In this document: in pieces, positions 36,314 through 45,010 of the stretch | Numbering within the stretch: the stretch's first letter is position 1 | Layout of the letters: every line of letters starts with the position of its first letter | NCBI GenBank assembly: GCA_947175295.1 | Contig: CAMWMK010000006.1 | Span: forward strand, 1-64,000 | DNA from: an uncultured Porphyromonadaceae bacterium | GTDB lineage: Bacteria; Bacteroidota; Bacteroidia; Bacteroidales; Muribaculaceae | DNA: 64,000 bases | Reading direction: 5' to 3' | Translations under genes and position numbers: made by a program | The notes under the pieces: model-generated | Databases searched by the model: none | The model's input: the letters and a program-made list of their open reading frames with translations, nothing else | Told to the model about the DNA's origin: nothing

Positions 36314-38266
36314 TTATAATGCGTATTTGACTGTCTTTACTGCTCCGGTATTGGTTGTGGCCCTCACTATGAGTATACCGCTGAGTCCAGACATATCTAT
36401 CTTGTTGATTCCTTCTGCCAGGGAAGAGGTCAGCATCTCGGCTCCGTCGACAGAAGTGATATGCACATGTCCTGACGAGGGAGAGGATATCATCAGCGAT
36501 CCCGCCTCATACGAGAAGCTCAAGGACTCGCCTTGGATCTGGGCTGTACTGTTCAGCACTTTGTTGTATTCCTCCGCTTCCACTTCATCGGCGCTTATTA
36601 TTGCTCCGGTATCCGCATCGAGAAGCAACGCGATAATAGCGGTGTTATCAGGATCCATCACCTGTTGAGGCATACCGATCGACATCTCCTTATTCACAGG
36701 CACCTCTGCCTCACACGCTGAGTCAACAAGCTCACCGTAATAATTCGGCCAGATGCCACGCGCCACATGGTCGTATACCATATCATTGTAATCTACAGAA
36801 CTCGGCTGTTCTGAGAAAAACTTGAAATATGGCCAGAGGTCTTCACCATAGGTATTGATTACTGCCTGACGTGATACCCCGGAGAAACCATTGGTCTGAT
36901 TATAAAGCCTGTTGAATCCCTTGACATTGTTTTCCACCATTACCAACGCCACCCTCTGATTCATATTGCTCTTGGAATATGAGTTCTCTATCGAATAAAA
37001 GACTTTGGGCTCTGCACCGGGAGCATACTCAACCTTATTGATTGTAATACGGGAATTGCTGCGGGTTTTCTCGATTTCATTTATCACCTCGACATCCGAC
37101 GGATCTCCGGAAACCGTTCGATTGAAGAACGCTGAAGGATAGCCACTTGCGTTTGATGTCGCGTAGGCTGTGTTGAGATAGGTGGGATCTGTCATCACCA
37201 TCGGGTCGTTGGTGGTATGAAGTGCGATACCGATCACCTTCAGGTTTCCGTCTTCTCCATTGAATTTATCGGAATAATAATTAAGGAAGGCTGTTCCGCG
37301 AGGGCAATATGTACACCATGTGCCTGTAAATTCCTCCACCACAGCTACCGGAGGATAGGATGTAGTGGGAGTGCCTATCTCTCCCGTCACTACTGTGGGC
37401 TCGGCATCCGTAAAGAGGGGAGTGATGGCTATGCTGTAATCCAAGCCTCCCTCAGGAACCGTCATGTCTTCAAATTTTACAAGAATACGAGTGCCTGTCT
37501 GGCCAATGACATTATCATAAGTCCTGACGATGGTCTGGTCGCCGAAGGTAAGTTCCGCTTTGAGTCCATTTACATCCATCGGAGTCCTGACATTCACATT
37601 CAGGGAAATGTCTACGGTGCTTCCCGAAGGCAATACTGAAGGTGTCAGATTCGCTACATCTATGAGATAGGGTGCTATCGCGATATCCGTAAAACCCAGC
37701 ATTCCGGCATCCTCACTCTTGTTGACGAAGGCCAGGCATATGTCTTTGCCTGCATATCCGTTGAGAGGAATATAGGATTCCTTCGAACGCACCTCGGTCT
37801 CCCAACCGGTCAAGGTTGTGTTCAATACCGGCACCGGCTTAAAGTCTTCGCGATTCTGACCGTTTTCAGACACCAGCACACGATAACGATTGGTGGCGAA
37901 CGCTCCTGAACTCGTTGCTTTGAATTTCAGCAATTCGGAATCGCTGTTTATGTGTATCGGCGGAGTGACAAGCCATTCATCAGCTATATTGGCATACACG
38001 AATGTAGAACAGCTCCATGCCGCAGTCTGCCCATCGATGTTGAAAACCCTGAAATAGGGTGCTTCCCCTGACGAACCGAAGTAGTCTTGGTATGCTTCCT
38101 CAACTTTTTCCCCTATTCCATAGCTTTCCCAGCCCTCCGGCAACATTCTGCCTTCAGCAAGAGATGATTTAAAATCCTCAGAGTAGGAGTAGGATGGCAA
38201 AATGACATCCGCACTGGCATACACCGACGAACTTAACAAAAGAAACAATGCAAAATGTTTATTCAT
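36314..38266 (-). CDS. Omp28-related secreted protein with thioredoxin-like CxxC
   Basis: A secreted protein of 650 residues. The signal peptide is MNKHFALFLLLSSSVYASA. A choice-of-anchor-J-like jelly roll at about 25-200 (ADEWLVTPPIHINSDSELLKF) is followed by a beta domain. Then comes the Omp28-type region containing VEEFTGTWCTYCPRG near 313-327, a thioredoxin-like WCxxC active site. A sorting-type tail (VHITSVDGAEML...GILIVRATTNTGAVKTVKYAL) ends the protein. Omp28-related proteins of Bacteroidetes are outer-membrane or extracellular and of unclear function; the CxxC suggests thiol-disulfide activity. It is the first gene of a two-gene operon with the 1110-residue protein, which may be its partner or substrate. 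Confidence 0.82.
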   Translation of the reverse strand: MNKHFALFLLLSSSVYASADVILPSYSYSEDFKSSLAEGRMLPEGWESYGIGEKVEEAYQDYFGSSGEAPYFRVFNIDGQTAAWSCSTFVYANIADEWLVTPPIHINSDSELLKFKATSSGAFATNRYRVLVSENGQNREDFKPVPVLNTTLTGWETEVRSKESYIPLNGYAGKDICLAFVNKSEDAGMLGFTDIAIAPYLIDVANLTPSVLPSGSTVDISLNVNVRTPMDVNGLKAELTFGDQTIVRTYDNVIGQTGTRILVKFEDMTVPEGGLDYSIAITPLFTDAEPTVVTGEIGTPTTSYPPVAVVEEFTGTWCTYCPRGTAFLNYYSDKFNGEDGNLKVIGIALHTTNDPMVMTDPTYLNTAYATSNASGYPSAFFNRTVSGDPSDVEVINEIEKTRSNSRITINKVEYAPGAEPKVFYSIENSYSKSNMNQRVALVMVENNVKGFNRLYNQTNGFSGVSRQAVINTYGEDLWPYFKFFSEQPSSVDYNDMVYDHVARGIWPNYYGELVDSACEAEVPVNKEMSIGMPQQVMDPDNTAIIALLLDADTGAIISADEVEAEEYNKVLNSTAQIQGESLSFSYEAGSLMISSPSSGHVHITSVDGAEMLTSSLAEGINKIDMSGLSGILIVRATTNTGAVKTVKYAL

Positions 38267-38282
38267 ATCTAATATTTTTCTA

Positions 38283-38290
38283 CAAAGGTA
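38283..38290 (-). promoter_or_regulatory. -7 box for the Omp28-related operon
   Basis: The minus strand reads TACCTTTG (TAnnTTTG), 16 bases upstream of the start codon. Upstream sequence is a long A/T-rich stretch shared with the divergent gene at 38455. Confidence 0.55.
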
Positions 38291-38415
38291 TAAAATTTTT
38301 TTTAATCTTTAAGAAAATATTATTGATTTTTTTCACATGTAAATGGAACTTGTTTTTTTGTTAAATCAATCACGATATTTTTATTTAAAAATTTGCTTGA
38401 AATTTTTATTTTTCT

Positions 38416-38423
38416 TAACTTTG
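38416..38423 (+). promoter_or_regulatory. -7 box for the repeat-containing secreted protein
   Basis: TAACTTTG (TAnnTTTG) lies 31 bases before the start codon, with TTTG or CTTG candidates for -33 just upstream in a very AT-rich intergenic region. Confidence 0.6.
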
Positions 38424-38454
38424 CGGCGATTTTACCTATTTAGTTATAATTAAT

Positions 38455-39495
38455 ATGAAAGAAATCTACTTTTCAATGAGGGGCATTGCCTTCAGCACAG
38501 CAGTGCTCATGTCAGTATCTGCAATGGCATTATCAGCCGACGCAGCTGGTAAATTATCTGTCAGCTCCGTAGATCCTGCTGATGGAAGCACCGTGGAGAG
38601 CCTCAAACGCATCAATCTCGAGCTTGAAAACGTCACCGAAGTCGGAGTGGAATGGAAGTCCGGCCTTCAGGCTCCCGTCACCGATGCGGAAGGCAATGAG
38701 GTGACATACGTAAAGGGACGCGACTACGGCAACGTTTTCGCGCTGAGCCTCGCCACGGAAATCACCGAGCCCGGCACATACACCGTATCCGTTCCCGCAG
38801 GCGCCTTCTATACTCCTGATTGGGATTCTTCGGAATGGCCTCTTCCCGCGGTAGCAGGCTCGGAAAACGATGCCTTCACGCTGACTTACACCATAGGAAG
38901 CGCTTCAAGCGACAATAAGCTGACTGTAATCTCTGTGGATCCAGCTGATGGAAGCACCGTAGAAAGCCTCAAACGCATCAATCTCGAGCTTGAAAACGTC
39001 ACCGAAGTCGGAGTGGAATGGAAGTCCGGCCTTCAGGCTCCCGTCACCGATGCGGAAGGCAATGAGGTGACATACGTAAAGGGACGCGACTACGGCAACG
39101 TTTTCGCGCTGAGCCTCGCCACGGAAATCACCGAGCCCGGCACATACACCGTATCCGTTCCCGCAGGCGCCTTCTATACTCCTGATTGGGATTCTTCGGA
39201 ATGGCCTCTTCCCGCGGTAGCAGGCTCGGAAAACGATGCCTTCACGCTGACCTACACAGTAAGCAATGCTCAATCAGGCGTATCGGCAGTAAATCAGGAC
39301 GGAAACAGCATTATTGTCAATAACGGCATGGTGGTTGCCAATGGATCCAACAATCCGGAGATCATTGTCTACACGCTCTCAGGAGTAGAGGCTGCTCGTG
39401 GCAACGGTTCTGTCCGCGTAGCCGTCCCCGGCATTTATATCGTTAAGGTAGCAAATGCCGACAGCGCCATCGTCAAGCGCATATCCGTAAAATAA
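38455..39495 (+). CDS. Secreted protein with two near-identical 122-residue repeats and a sorting tail
   Basis: A secreted protein of 346 residues, function unknown. A signal peptide (about 1-31) is followed by two tandem copies of a beta-rich module (about 36-150 and 158-270). Both begin VDPADGSTVESLKRINLELE and contain GTYTVSVPAGAFYTPDWDSS, like Ig-like bacterial surface modules of the SbsA_Ig/choice type. The last 70 residues (IIVYTLSGVEAARGN...GIYIVKVANADSAIVKRISVK) look like a type-IX sorting domain. The gene stands alone with its own promoter and a terminator at 39542-39579. The near-identity of the repeats at DNA level points to a recent duplication or gene conversion. Confidence 0.8.
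   Translation: MKEIYFSMRGIAFSTAVLMSVSAMALSADAAGKLSVSSVDPADGSTVESLKRINLELENVTEVGVEWKSGLQAPVTDAEGNEVTYVKGRDYGNVFALSLATEITEPGTYTVSVPAGAFYTPDWDSSEWPLPAVAGSENDAFTLTYTIGSASSDNKLTVISVDPADGSTVESLKRINLELENVTEVGVEWKSGLQAPVTDAEGNEVTYVKGRDYGNVFALSLATEITEPGTYTVSVPAGAFYTPDWDSSEWPLPAVAGSENDAFTLTYTVSNAQSGVSAVNQDGNSIIVNNGMVVANGSNNPEIIVYTLSGVEAARGNGSVRVAVPGIYIVKVANADSAIVKRISVK
38581..39257 (+). repeat. Tandem 366-base duplication inside a secreted-protein gene
   Basis: Bases 38581-38891 and 38947-39257 (311 bases each, period 366) differ at only three positions by direct comparison: 38595, 38598 and 38886. The linkers outside the 311-base core have diverged more. Confidence 0.9.
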
Positions 39496-39541
39496 ACCTA
39501 TAAGGCGTATCCCGGATAGTATATTAGATATTATATTAAGT

Positions 39542-39579
39542 GAAGTCTCCCGCTCCCTTTCGTTGGGGCGGGAGACTTC
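39542..39579. terminator. Bidirectional terminator
   Basis: Arms GAAGTCTCCCGC (39542-39553) and GCGGGAGACTTC (39568-39579) form a perfect 12-bp stem between the convergent secreted-protein and AAA-ATPase genes. Confidence 0.75.
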
Positions 39580-39608
39580 TACATAAAGAGTCGTTGTTTC
39601 CTGTTGTC

Positions 39609-41189
39609 TTACGCGAATGATCCATTGGGGAGCCGGCACTTGATGATCCAGTCGTCGAGTGTACGGGTCTTGGTGGAGAAGTTCGCTCCAATTATGAATA
39701 TCGTCCGATTATCTCCTAAGAACGGTTCAGCATAACCTTTTTCAAGAATCTGGTCAATTGCTTCTTCTGAGGTACCGTCGATTTTGAATTCGAAGATATA
39801 GACGTAACTCTTTGTCAGTATCTGCATGTCGCAGCGTCCGGCAGAGGAATGGACTTCTGTCCTTACCATCAGCCCCAACATCTTGCAAGCAATGGCCATC
39901 ATGTTCTGGAAGTGGATCTCCTTGTTTTTCTCCGGTTCGGAATTTGTATCGGCAAATAGGCTCTTCATGCTCCGCATGAATTCTTCCGGCCTCCCTTCAT
40001 TGACTTCCTTTATACATTTCTTTACATTGAATGCCGATACCCCATTGGTTCCTTTTAGGAAATGATCGGCTAAGGAGTTCCAGAAGGCGTTTCTGACTTC
40101 TTGGTTGGGAAATCCTAAAGTATACTCCAAAGTATGCGGATCGTAGTCCTTGATGGTAAGATATCCGGATTGGAAGAGGAAAGGAATAAAGTCATTGCTT
40201 ACATCGGTGATGTCGCTGAGTTGGTCTTTCGATCGCTTCTCGCCGTCCAATCTATCCAAAGGATATGTATTTGTTTCGATAAACTTGATAAGATAAGAGG
40301 GCGAACCGGTTGAATACCAATAGTTGTTGAGTTCATTGTCATCGAAGGCATTGATGACGCTGAAGGGGTTGTAGATGCCCTCACCGCGGGATGCGAACCG
40401 ATAGCCGTCATACATGGTCTTGAAACTATTCCAGGCCTCTTCTTCCGGGATGCAGTGTTCTTCAGCAAATTCATCGATCGATTCCTTGAAGTTATCGTGG
40501 AACTCTGTTTCGCTTATCCCGCATATCGCATTGAATCGCGGAAGGAGGGATATGTCTTTCAGGTTGTTGAGGCCACTGAAGACGGATACCTTACCGAATC
40601 TTGTGATTCCGGTAAGCATCGCGAACTTTACATATTCATCCGAAGCCTTGATAGCTGAGTAGAAGCTACGGAGCTCGGCTTTCATTCTTTCATGCAGGTC
40701 ATCATCATGAAGGCAGTCGAGTATCGGCTTATCATACTCATCGATGAGAATTACAGTTTTCTCTCCGAATTTTCTATTGGCCTGCTGTATGAGGCTCATT
40801 AATCTTGCCGATAGGCTGTCGCCAATCGCAGTCAGGCCATATTCTGCCTCTATGCTTCGGAATGATCCTTCTATGCAGTCGAAGAGCCTGGCAGGCTCCG
40901 TATAGTTGGCCGGACTCAGGTCGAATCTGAGTACAGGATAGCATTTCCAATCTTTTTCCAGTTTCTCAATATCAAGACCTTTGAACAACTCGCGTTCCCC
41001 CTTGAAATATGACGCGAGAGTCGACATCAGCAGACTTTTTCCGAATCTTCTTGGCCGGCTGAGGAAAACATAGTCGTATCTGGTGGCAAGATCATATACG
41101 AACGCGGTTTTGTCTACATAGAGGCTGCCACTCTCAATTATCTTGCTGAATGATTGAACTCCTATAGGATACCTTATAGCCTTACTCAT
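39609..41189 (-). CDS. AAA-ATPase / PD-(D/E)XK nuclease family protein
   Basis: A 526-residue protein of the widespread Bacteroidetes AAA-ATPase-like (PF09820) plus PD-(D/E)XK (PF08011, formerly DUF1703) family. The N-terminus has SKIIESGSLYVDKTAFVYDL and Walker A SRPRRFGKSLLMSTLASYF near 43-61, and Walker B VILIDEYDKPILD follows near 155. The C-terminal nuclease-like fold shows GRCDMQILTKSYVYIFEFKI, matching D...ExK. The role is not established: these proteins occur in many copies per genome and have been linked to mobile elements or defence. ATG at 41189 is preferred over 41222 because it begins the conserved MSKAIRYPIGVQSF. It has its own promoter with a palindrome at the transcript start. 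Confidence 0.88.
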   Translation of the reverse strand: MSKAIRYPIGVQSFSKIIESGSLYVDKTAFVYDLATRYDYVFLSRPRRFGKSLLMSTLASYFKGERELFKGLDIEKLEKDWKCYPVLRFDLSPANYTEPARLFDCIEGSFRSIEAEYGLTAIGDSLSARLMSLIQQANRKFGEKTVILIDEYDKPILDCLHDDDLHERMKAELRSFYSAIKASDEYVKFAMLTGITRFGKVSVFSGLNNLKDISLLPRFNAICGISETEFHDNFKESIDEFAEEHCIPEEEAWNSFKTMYDGYRFASRGEGIYNPFSVINAFDDNELNNYWYSTGSPSYLIKFIETNTYPLDRLDGEKRSKDQLSDITDVSNDFIPFLFQSGYLTIKDYDPHTLEYTLGFPNQEVRNAFWNSLADHFLKGTNGVSAFNVKKCIKEVNEGRPEEFMRSMKSLFADTNSEPEKNKEIHFQNMMAIACKMLGLMVRTEVHSSAGRCDMQILTKSYVYIFEFKIDGTSEEAIDQILEKGYAEPFLGDNRTIFIIGANFSTKTRTLDDWIIKCRLPNGSFA

Positions 41190-41209
41190 GTGTGCGATTT
41201 TTGAATGAT

Positions 41210-41233
41210 GATTGCATTGCAATCACAAAGGTA
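41210..41233 (-). promoter_or_regulatory. Promoter and palindrome before the AAA-ATPase gene
   Basis: The minus strand reads TACCTTTG at 41226-41233 (-7 box). Directly downstream, overlapping the likely transcription start, is the perfect 15-base palindrome GATTGCATTGCAATC (41210-41224), a candidate operator, possibly for autoregulation. Confidence 0.5.
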
Positions 41234-41373
41234 ATATTTTCCCCTCAATTATCCTCGTAAAATCTGGATTATTTCAGAAAAAGTATCCAACCCCATGGCT
41301 ATTTCAATTAGTGTTCCTTATTTGGAGGAAGTGTAAAGGTTTATGGTATTGAAGGGTGAAAGTAGGAAATTAT

Positions 41374-41429
41374 AATCGAATCTTTTCCAAAAGTGGGTAA
41401 AAACACCCACTTTTGGAAAAGATTCGATT
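41374..41429. repeat. Dispersed palindrome, copy B (25-bp perfect arms)
   Basis: Positions 41374-41398 and 41405-41429 are perfect 25-base complements with a 6-base loop. The arm core AATCTTTTCCAAAAG is identical to that of copy A at 19031-19076. It lies 26 bases past the end of the SusE/F-like gene and may also end that transcript. Confidence 0.8.
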
Positions 41430-41454
41430 CGTTGTGGTTGGGGTAGGATGTGGA

Positions 41455-43479
41455 TTATTGGATCTTCACCATGTTGAGGATGCCGGCGTCGGTGCCCTTG
41501 GTGAAGTCTACGGTCAGGCGGTAGGTGGCGCCCTGCTCGAGATTCATGTCGTTGAGCTCGAAGTTGCCGCTGTCCTTAAACTTCACGTCGCCCGTCACCG
41601 TGAGGGAACCTGCTCCGAACTCGGTGCCCCAGCCGTTCTGGCCGAAGAACTTGAAGCTCATGTAGTCGTAGCGGAAACGGTCGCCGTCGACAGAACCCGA
41701 TTCCGGACCGGCGGTGCCGGTGAACTGGAACACTCCGGGAGCTACCTCAGCCATACAGTATGCCTTGCCTGGATTCCATCCGAACTGGGCGCTCTGCGAG
41801 GGTGAGCCTACGCCCCAGCCCATCAGCCAGAGGGCGCCTGTGCCGTTGGTCTGAAGTGTCATGTCCGATCCGTCGGTGTTAACGCGGGTTGCGCTCAGAG
41901 TGCTGTTCATCTTGTCAAGCACCACGTTGTAGTGGCCCGAGACGGGCAGGAACGTGATGGCGAATTCATCCTCGTCGAAGTTGAAGTAGTCCGGGTCGCA
42001 GTAGAGGGCGTCGAGGTCGGAGAAATCCTTGAATGTGAGTTTGGAATCCTGTGTCAGCTCGATCACTGTGGAGTAAAGCGCATTGTCGGAAGTAGTCATC
42101 TTCTGGCCGTTGAGGTAGATGGGTCTCTCCTCAAACTGCTGCTCGCCGTTGAAGTCTACGGTCATCACAGCGTCGTGGATGCCCTGGGTGAGGTCTACGG
42201 TGATCACGTATACTCCATTGTCCTGAAGCACCACACCCTCCTCAAGGAAGAGGTTGCCGTTGTCATGTCCGTTGCTTCCAGTGCCTACGCCGATGAGCGG
42301 AGACTTCGATACGAGGTCGTCGCCCTTCAGCTCAACGCCCCAGCCCATCTGGCCGAAGAACTTGAAGTTGATGTTGTCTACGGCTACTGTCTTTCCTCCT
42401 ACTACAGTCACCTGATATGTCTTTTCTCCGGTCGGAGCCATACAGATCGCCTTCTCTGTGGTCCAGCCTACGGTGTTCGAGAGCGAAGGATGTCCGATGC
42501 CGTCGCCGATGATCCAGAGCGCGCCTGTGCCGTCGTCGTTGAGGGTGGCCGGAGCGCTTCCGTTGAGCTTATAGACGCGCAGATACTGCATCTTGGTGTC
42601 GGCTATGATGCGGTAGTTGCCCTGATAGGCGTTGAATGTCAGCGTGCCGTCTTCGTTCTTCACGAAATAGTCAGGGTTGATCCACCAGTCGCCAAACGAC
42701 GGGAATCCTTCCGGAGTCAGTATGTCGCCCTTCGAGAGGTTCATGTCGATAGAGGAAGAGGTCTCGTCGATGGCCTCGAGGCGCTGGCCGTTGAGCGTCA
42801 TCACTACAAACGGCGATCCTTCGAACGAGAATGTATTGAACGATATCGTGTATCGTCCCGGTGCGGAATTGGAGAAGGGGATGAGGCCTTCGGCACCCGG
42901 CTTTATCTCGCTGCCCTCATATCCGAAAGTGATCTCGTTGCCGTTCTCGCCGGTCTTGGGAGCCACGATCACGCCCCTCATCTCGGAGGGGAAACGCTGG
43001 GTCATGGAATAGACGTATTTCTCGGCCGGATCCTTCTGCATCGTGTATTCAGTGCCGTCTTCAGCACGGAATGTAAGCGAAGGGTAGTCGGCATGGGATA
43101 TCTGCACGTCGAAGAGCTGTTCGGTCATCGTGAAGTTGATGTTCTGCAGCGTAAGGCGCAGCGTGGCCTTTCCGTCGGGGATATTTGCGTAGTAGGGCAC
43201 GTAGAGCTTGCCTTCGTAGTCAGCGCCGCTCACTTTGGTGCGGATTACCTTCTCGCTGACCAGCTCGTCGCCGAAATAGAGTTCCGCATGTATTGTCGAC
43301 AGAGGCACTTCGTCGTCGGTGGCCTTTACCGTGAATGCGAGGCTGTCGCCGAAGCATGCCGATCCTATGTTGCCGCTCACGTTCATGACCGGATTGCCGG
43401 GCAGCGGCGTGTCTTCGCTGCAGGAGGTGATGAGGGCTCCCGCAGCCAGCGCTATTGTGAATAAGCTTGTATATTTCAT
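41455..43479 (-). CDS. SusE/SusF-like surface glycan-binding lipoprotein (GH30 locus)
   Basis: A surface lipoprotein of 674 residues with signal MKYTSLFTIALAAGALITSC (Cys at 20). The N-terminal Ig-like domain is followed by several SusE/F-type beta-sandwich modules. Two repeats are clear: GALWIIGDGIGHPS...FKFFGQMGWG (about 320-430) and GALWLMGWGVGSPS...FKFFGQNGWG (about 555-665). Each has Trp-rich loops suited to carbohydrate binding. It is the last gene of the SusC-SusD-GH30-binding protein operon, 24 bases after GH30. It should capture polysaccharide for the GH30 and SusCD complex. No catalytic signature is seen. Confidence 0.82.
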   Translation of the reverse strand: MKYTSLFTIALAAGALITSCSEDTPLPGNPVMNVSGNIGSACFGDSLAFTVKATDDEVPLSTIHAELYFGDELVSEKVIRTKVSGADYEGKLYVPYYANIPDGKATLRLTLQNINFTMTEQLFDVQISHADYPSLTFRAEDGTEYTMQKDPAEKYVYSMTQRFPSEMRGVIVAPKTGENGNEITFGYEGSEIKPGAEGLIPFSNSAPGRYTISFNTFSFEGSPFVVMTLNGQRLEAIDETSSSIDMNLSKGDILTPEGFPSFGDWWINPDYFVKNEDGTLTFNAYQGNYRIIADTKMQYLRVYKLNGSAPATLNDDGTGALWIIGDGIGHPSLSNTVGWTTEKAICMAPTGEKTYQVTVVGGKTVAVDNINFKFFGQMGWGVELKGDDLVSKSPLIGVGTGSNGHDNGNLFLEEGVVLQDNGVYVITVDLTQGIHDAVMTVDFNGEQQFEERPIYLNGQKMTTSDNALYSTVIELTQDSKLTFKDFSDLDALYCDPDYFNFDEDEFAITFLPVSGHYNVVLDKMNSTLSATRVNTDGSDMTLQTNGTGALWLMGWGVGSPSQSAQFGWNPGKAYCMAEVAPGVFQFTGTAGPESGSVDGDRFRYDYMSFKFFGQNGWGTEFGAGSLTVTGDVKFKDSGNFELNDMNLEQGATYRLTVDFTKGTDAGILNMVKIQ

Positions 43480-43503
43480 CTTTTGATTGAGTGTCGGGGT
43501 TTA

Positions 43504-44997
43504 TTATTTCCATGAGAGGGTCACTATTCCCTTGGCGGGTACGGTGACGGGGAAGTGGTGGGAGCCGTCGTCTACTGTAGCGCGCACGTCTTCGGAGTTC
43601 TTGTTGCTCAGCACGAGCGCGTATGAGTTGTCGGGGTTTCTGAATGCCGAGAAAGTAAGGCCGTTCTTAGTGAAGCCCTCAGTGCCGATGCGCTTCGCTC
43701 CCGGCTTTACACCGGCCGACATCTGTGCCATGATGTAGTAGAAGGAATTGCGGCGTATGGTCTTGAAGTCGTCGTTGATGTCTACGGCTCCGAAACCAGT
43801 GGTGCAGCCGCCGGGGCGGTTGGGGCCGCGCTTGGAGTCGAGCATGAGGTTCCAGATGATTGCTCCGCGACACCAGCGGTTGACCGTGCCGAGCGTGATC
43901 TGCTCCATGTCGTCGATGAGGCGTGCCTGGAGGTTGGCTCCGTTGTTCCAGTCTCCGGCTGTCGACTCGCTGAATACGAGTTCCTTGTCAGGGTTTGCCT
44001 TGTGGATGGCGTTGAGCTCGTTGAGGTTGCCGCCGTAGTTGTGGTAGGCGGCGCCGGCGATGTATTTCGACGCTTCCTCATCGGCATAGATCTTTGTAGG
44101 ATATCCCTGCTGGTCGGCCAGATTGTCGTAGTTGTAGTTATGGTCGAATACGTAGATCTTGGTGTCGATGCCCTCAGCCTTGAACTTGGGGCCGAGAGCG
44201 GTCTTCACGAAGTCGCGCTGCTCCTGCCATCCCATGAACATGGATGCCGAGTTGCCGCGGTTGAGCGGTTCGTTCTGCGGGGTCATGGCGTAGATGTCGA
44301 TGCCTTCCTTGTTGAATGCCTTGATCCAGAGGGCAAAGTAGGTGGCATAGTCCTGATAGTATTTTGGATTGAGCTGCCCGCCTGTCCAGGAGTCGTAGGG
44401 CTTGAGGTCGGTGAGGTTGTTGACCTTCATCCACTTCGGCGCTGTCCATGGCGATGCCATGATCTTGAGCTCGGGATTGTAGGTCAGTATCTCCTTGAGC
44501 ACGGGAATCACGTATTTCGTTTCCTCGTCGGTAAGTGCGAAGTTTTCGATTCCCTCCTTGTCACAGCATGTGTATTCGCTCAGCGAGAAGTCGGAGCATC
44601 CGATGCAGATGCGGATATAGCTCATTCCGTAGCCCTCGGTGTGTGAGAAGGTCTGCTTAAGGAAGGCCGCGCGGTCGGCCGGCTGCATCTTCAGGAGGTT
44701 GTAGGCGGTCGATCCGGTGATCGCGGCTCCGAAGCCGTCGATGGTCTGGAACTCCTCGCTTGCCTTCAGCCTGATGGTGGAGGGCGACATGTTGTCGGTG
44801 GTGCTGAAGTTGATGAATGACTCGGTAAGGTCTTTCGAGCGGTTGTCGGTGGTGGTGAGCGCCTTTACGTCGCCCGTAGTAGGAACTGTAGGTGTGGTGG
44901 GGGTTGCGGGTTCCGGTTCGTTGCCGCTTCCGCCGCAGCCCGCGAAGAGAAGCGCGGACAGGGCGAGTATGGTTGATGCTATCACGTTTGTATTCAT
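43504..44997 (-). CDS. GH30 family glycoside hydrolase lipoprotein
   Basis: A predicted surface endo-glycanase of 497 residues. The signal MNTNVIASTILALSALLFAGC makes it a lipoprotein (Cys at 21), followed by a Pro/Thr linker. The (beta/alpha)8 barrel with a side beta-domain matches GH30: IDGFGAAITGSTAYNLL, GMSYIRICIGCSDF, IMASPWTAPKWMK, acid/base Glu in TPQNEPLN near 242 and nucleophile Glu in VFSESTAGDW near 339. The C-terminal strands KNGLTFSAFRN...GIVTLSWK close the beta domain. GH30 members include beta-1,6-glucanases, glucosylceramidase-like enzymes and beta-1,6-galactanases. The neighbourhood resembles the B. thetaiotaomicron beta-1,6-glucan locus, so beta-1,6-glucan (fungal or yeast wall) is the best guess. 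Confidence 0.9.
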   Translation of the reverse strand: MNTNVIASTILALSALLFAGCGGSGNEPEPATPTTPTVPTTGDVKALTTTDNRSKDLTESFINFSTTDNMSPSTIRLKASEEFQTIDGFGAAITGSTAYNLLKMQPADRAAFLKQTFSHTEGYGMSYIRICIGCSDFSLSEYTCCDKEGIENFALTDEETKYVIPVLKEILTYNPELKIMASPWTAPKWMKVNNLTDLKPYDSWTGGQLNPKYYQDYATYFALWIKAFNKEGIDIYAMTPQNEPLNRGNSASMFMGWQEQRDFVKTALGPKFKAEGIDTKIYVFDHNYNYDNLADQQGYPTKIYADEEASKYIAGAAYHNYGGNLNELNAIHKANPDKELVFSESTAGDWNNGANLQARLIDDMEQITLGTVNRWCRGAIIWNLMLDSKRGPNRPGGCTTGFGAVDINDDFKTIRRNSFYYIMAQMSAGVKPGAKRIGTEGFTKNGLTFSAFRNPDNSYALVLSNKNSEDVRATVDDGSHHFPVTVPAKGIVTLSWK

Positions 44998-45010
44998 GTT
45001 TATGTTCTAC

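Noticed and set aside
41932-43464. A 510-residue plus-strand open frame
   Set aside because: It lies wholly antisense to the SusE/F-like lipoprotein, which has a signal peptide, domain repeats and operon context. The antisense translation is low-complexity Val/Glu/Arg-rich without motifs.
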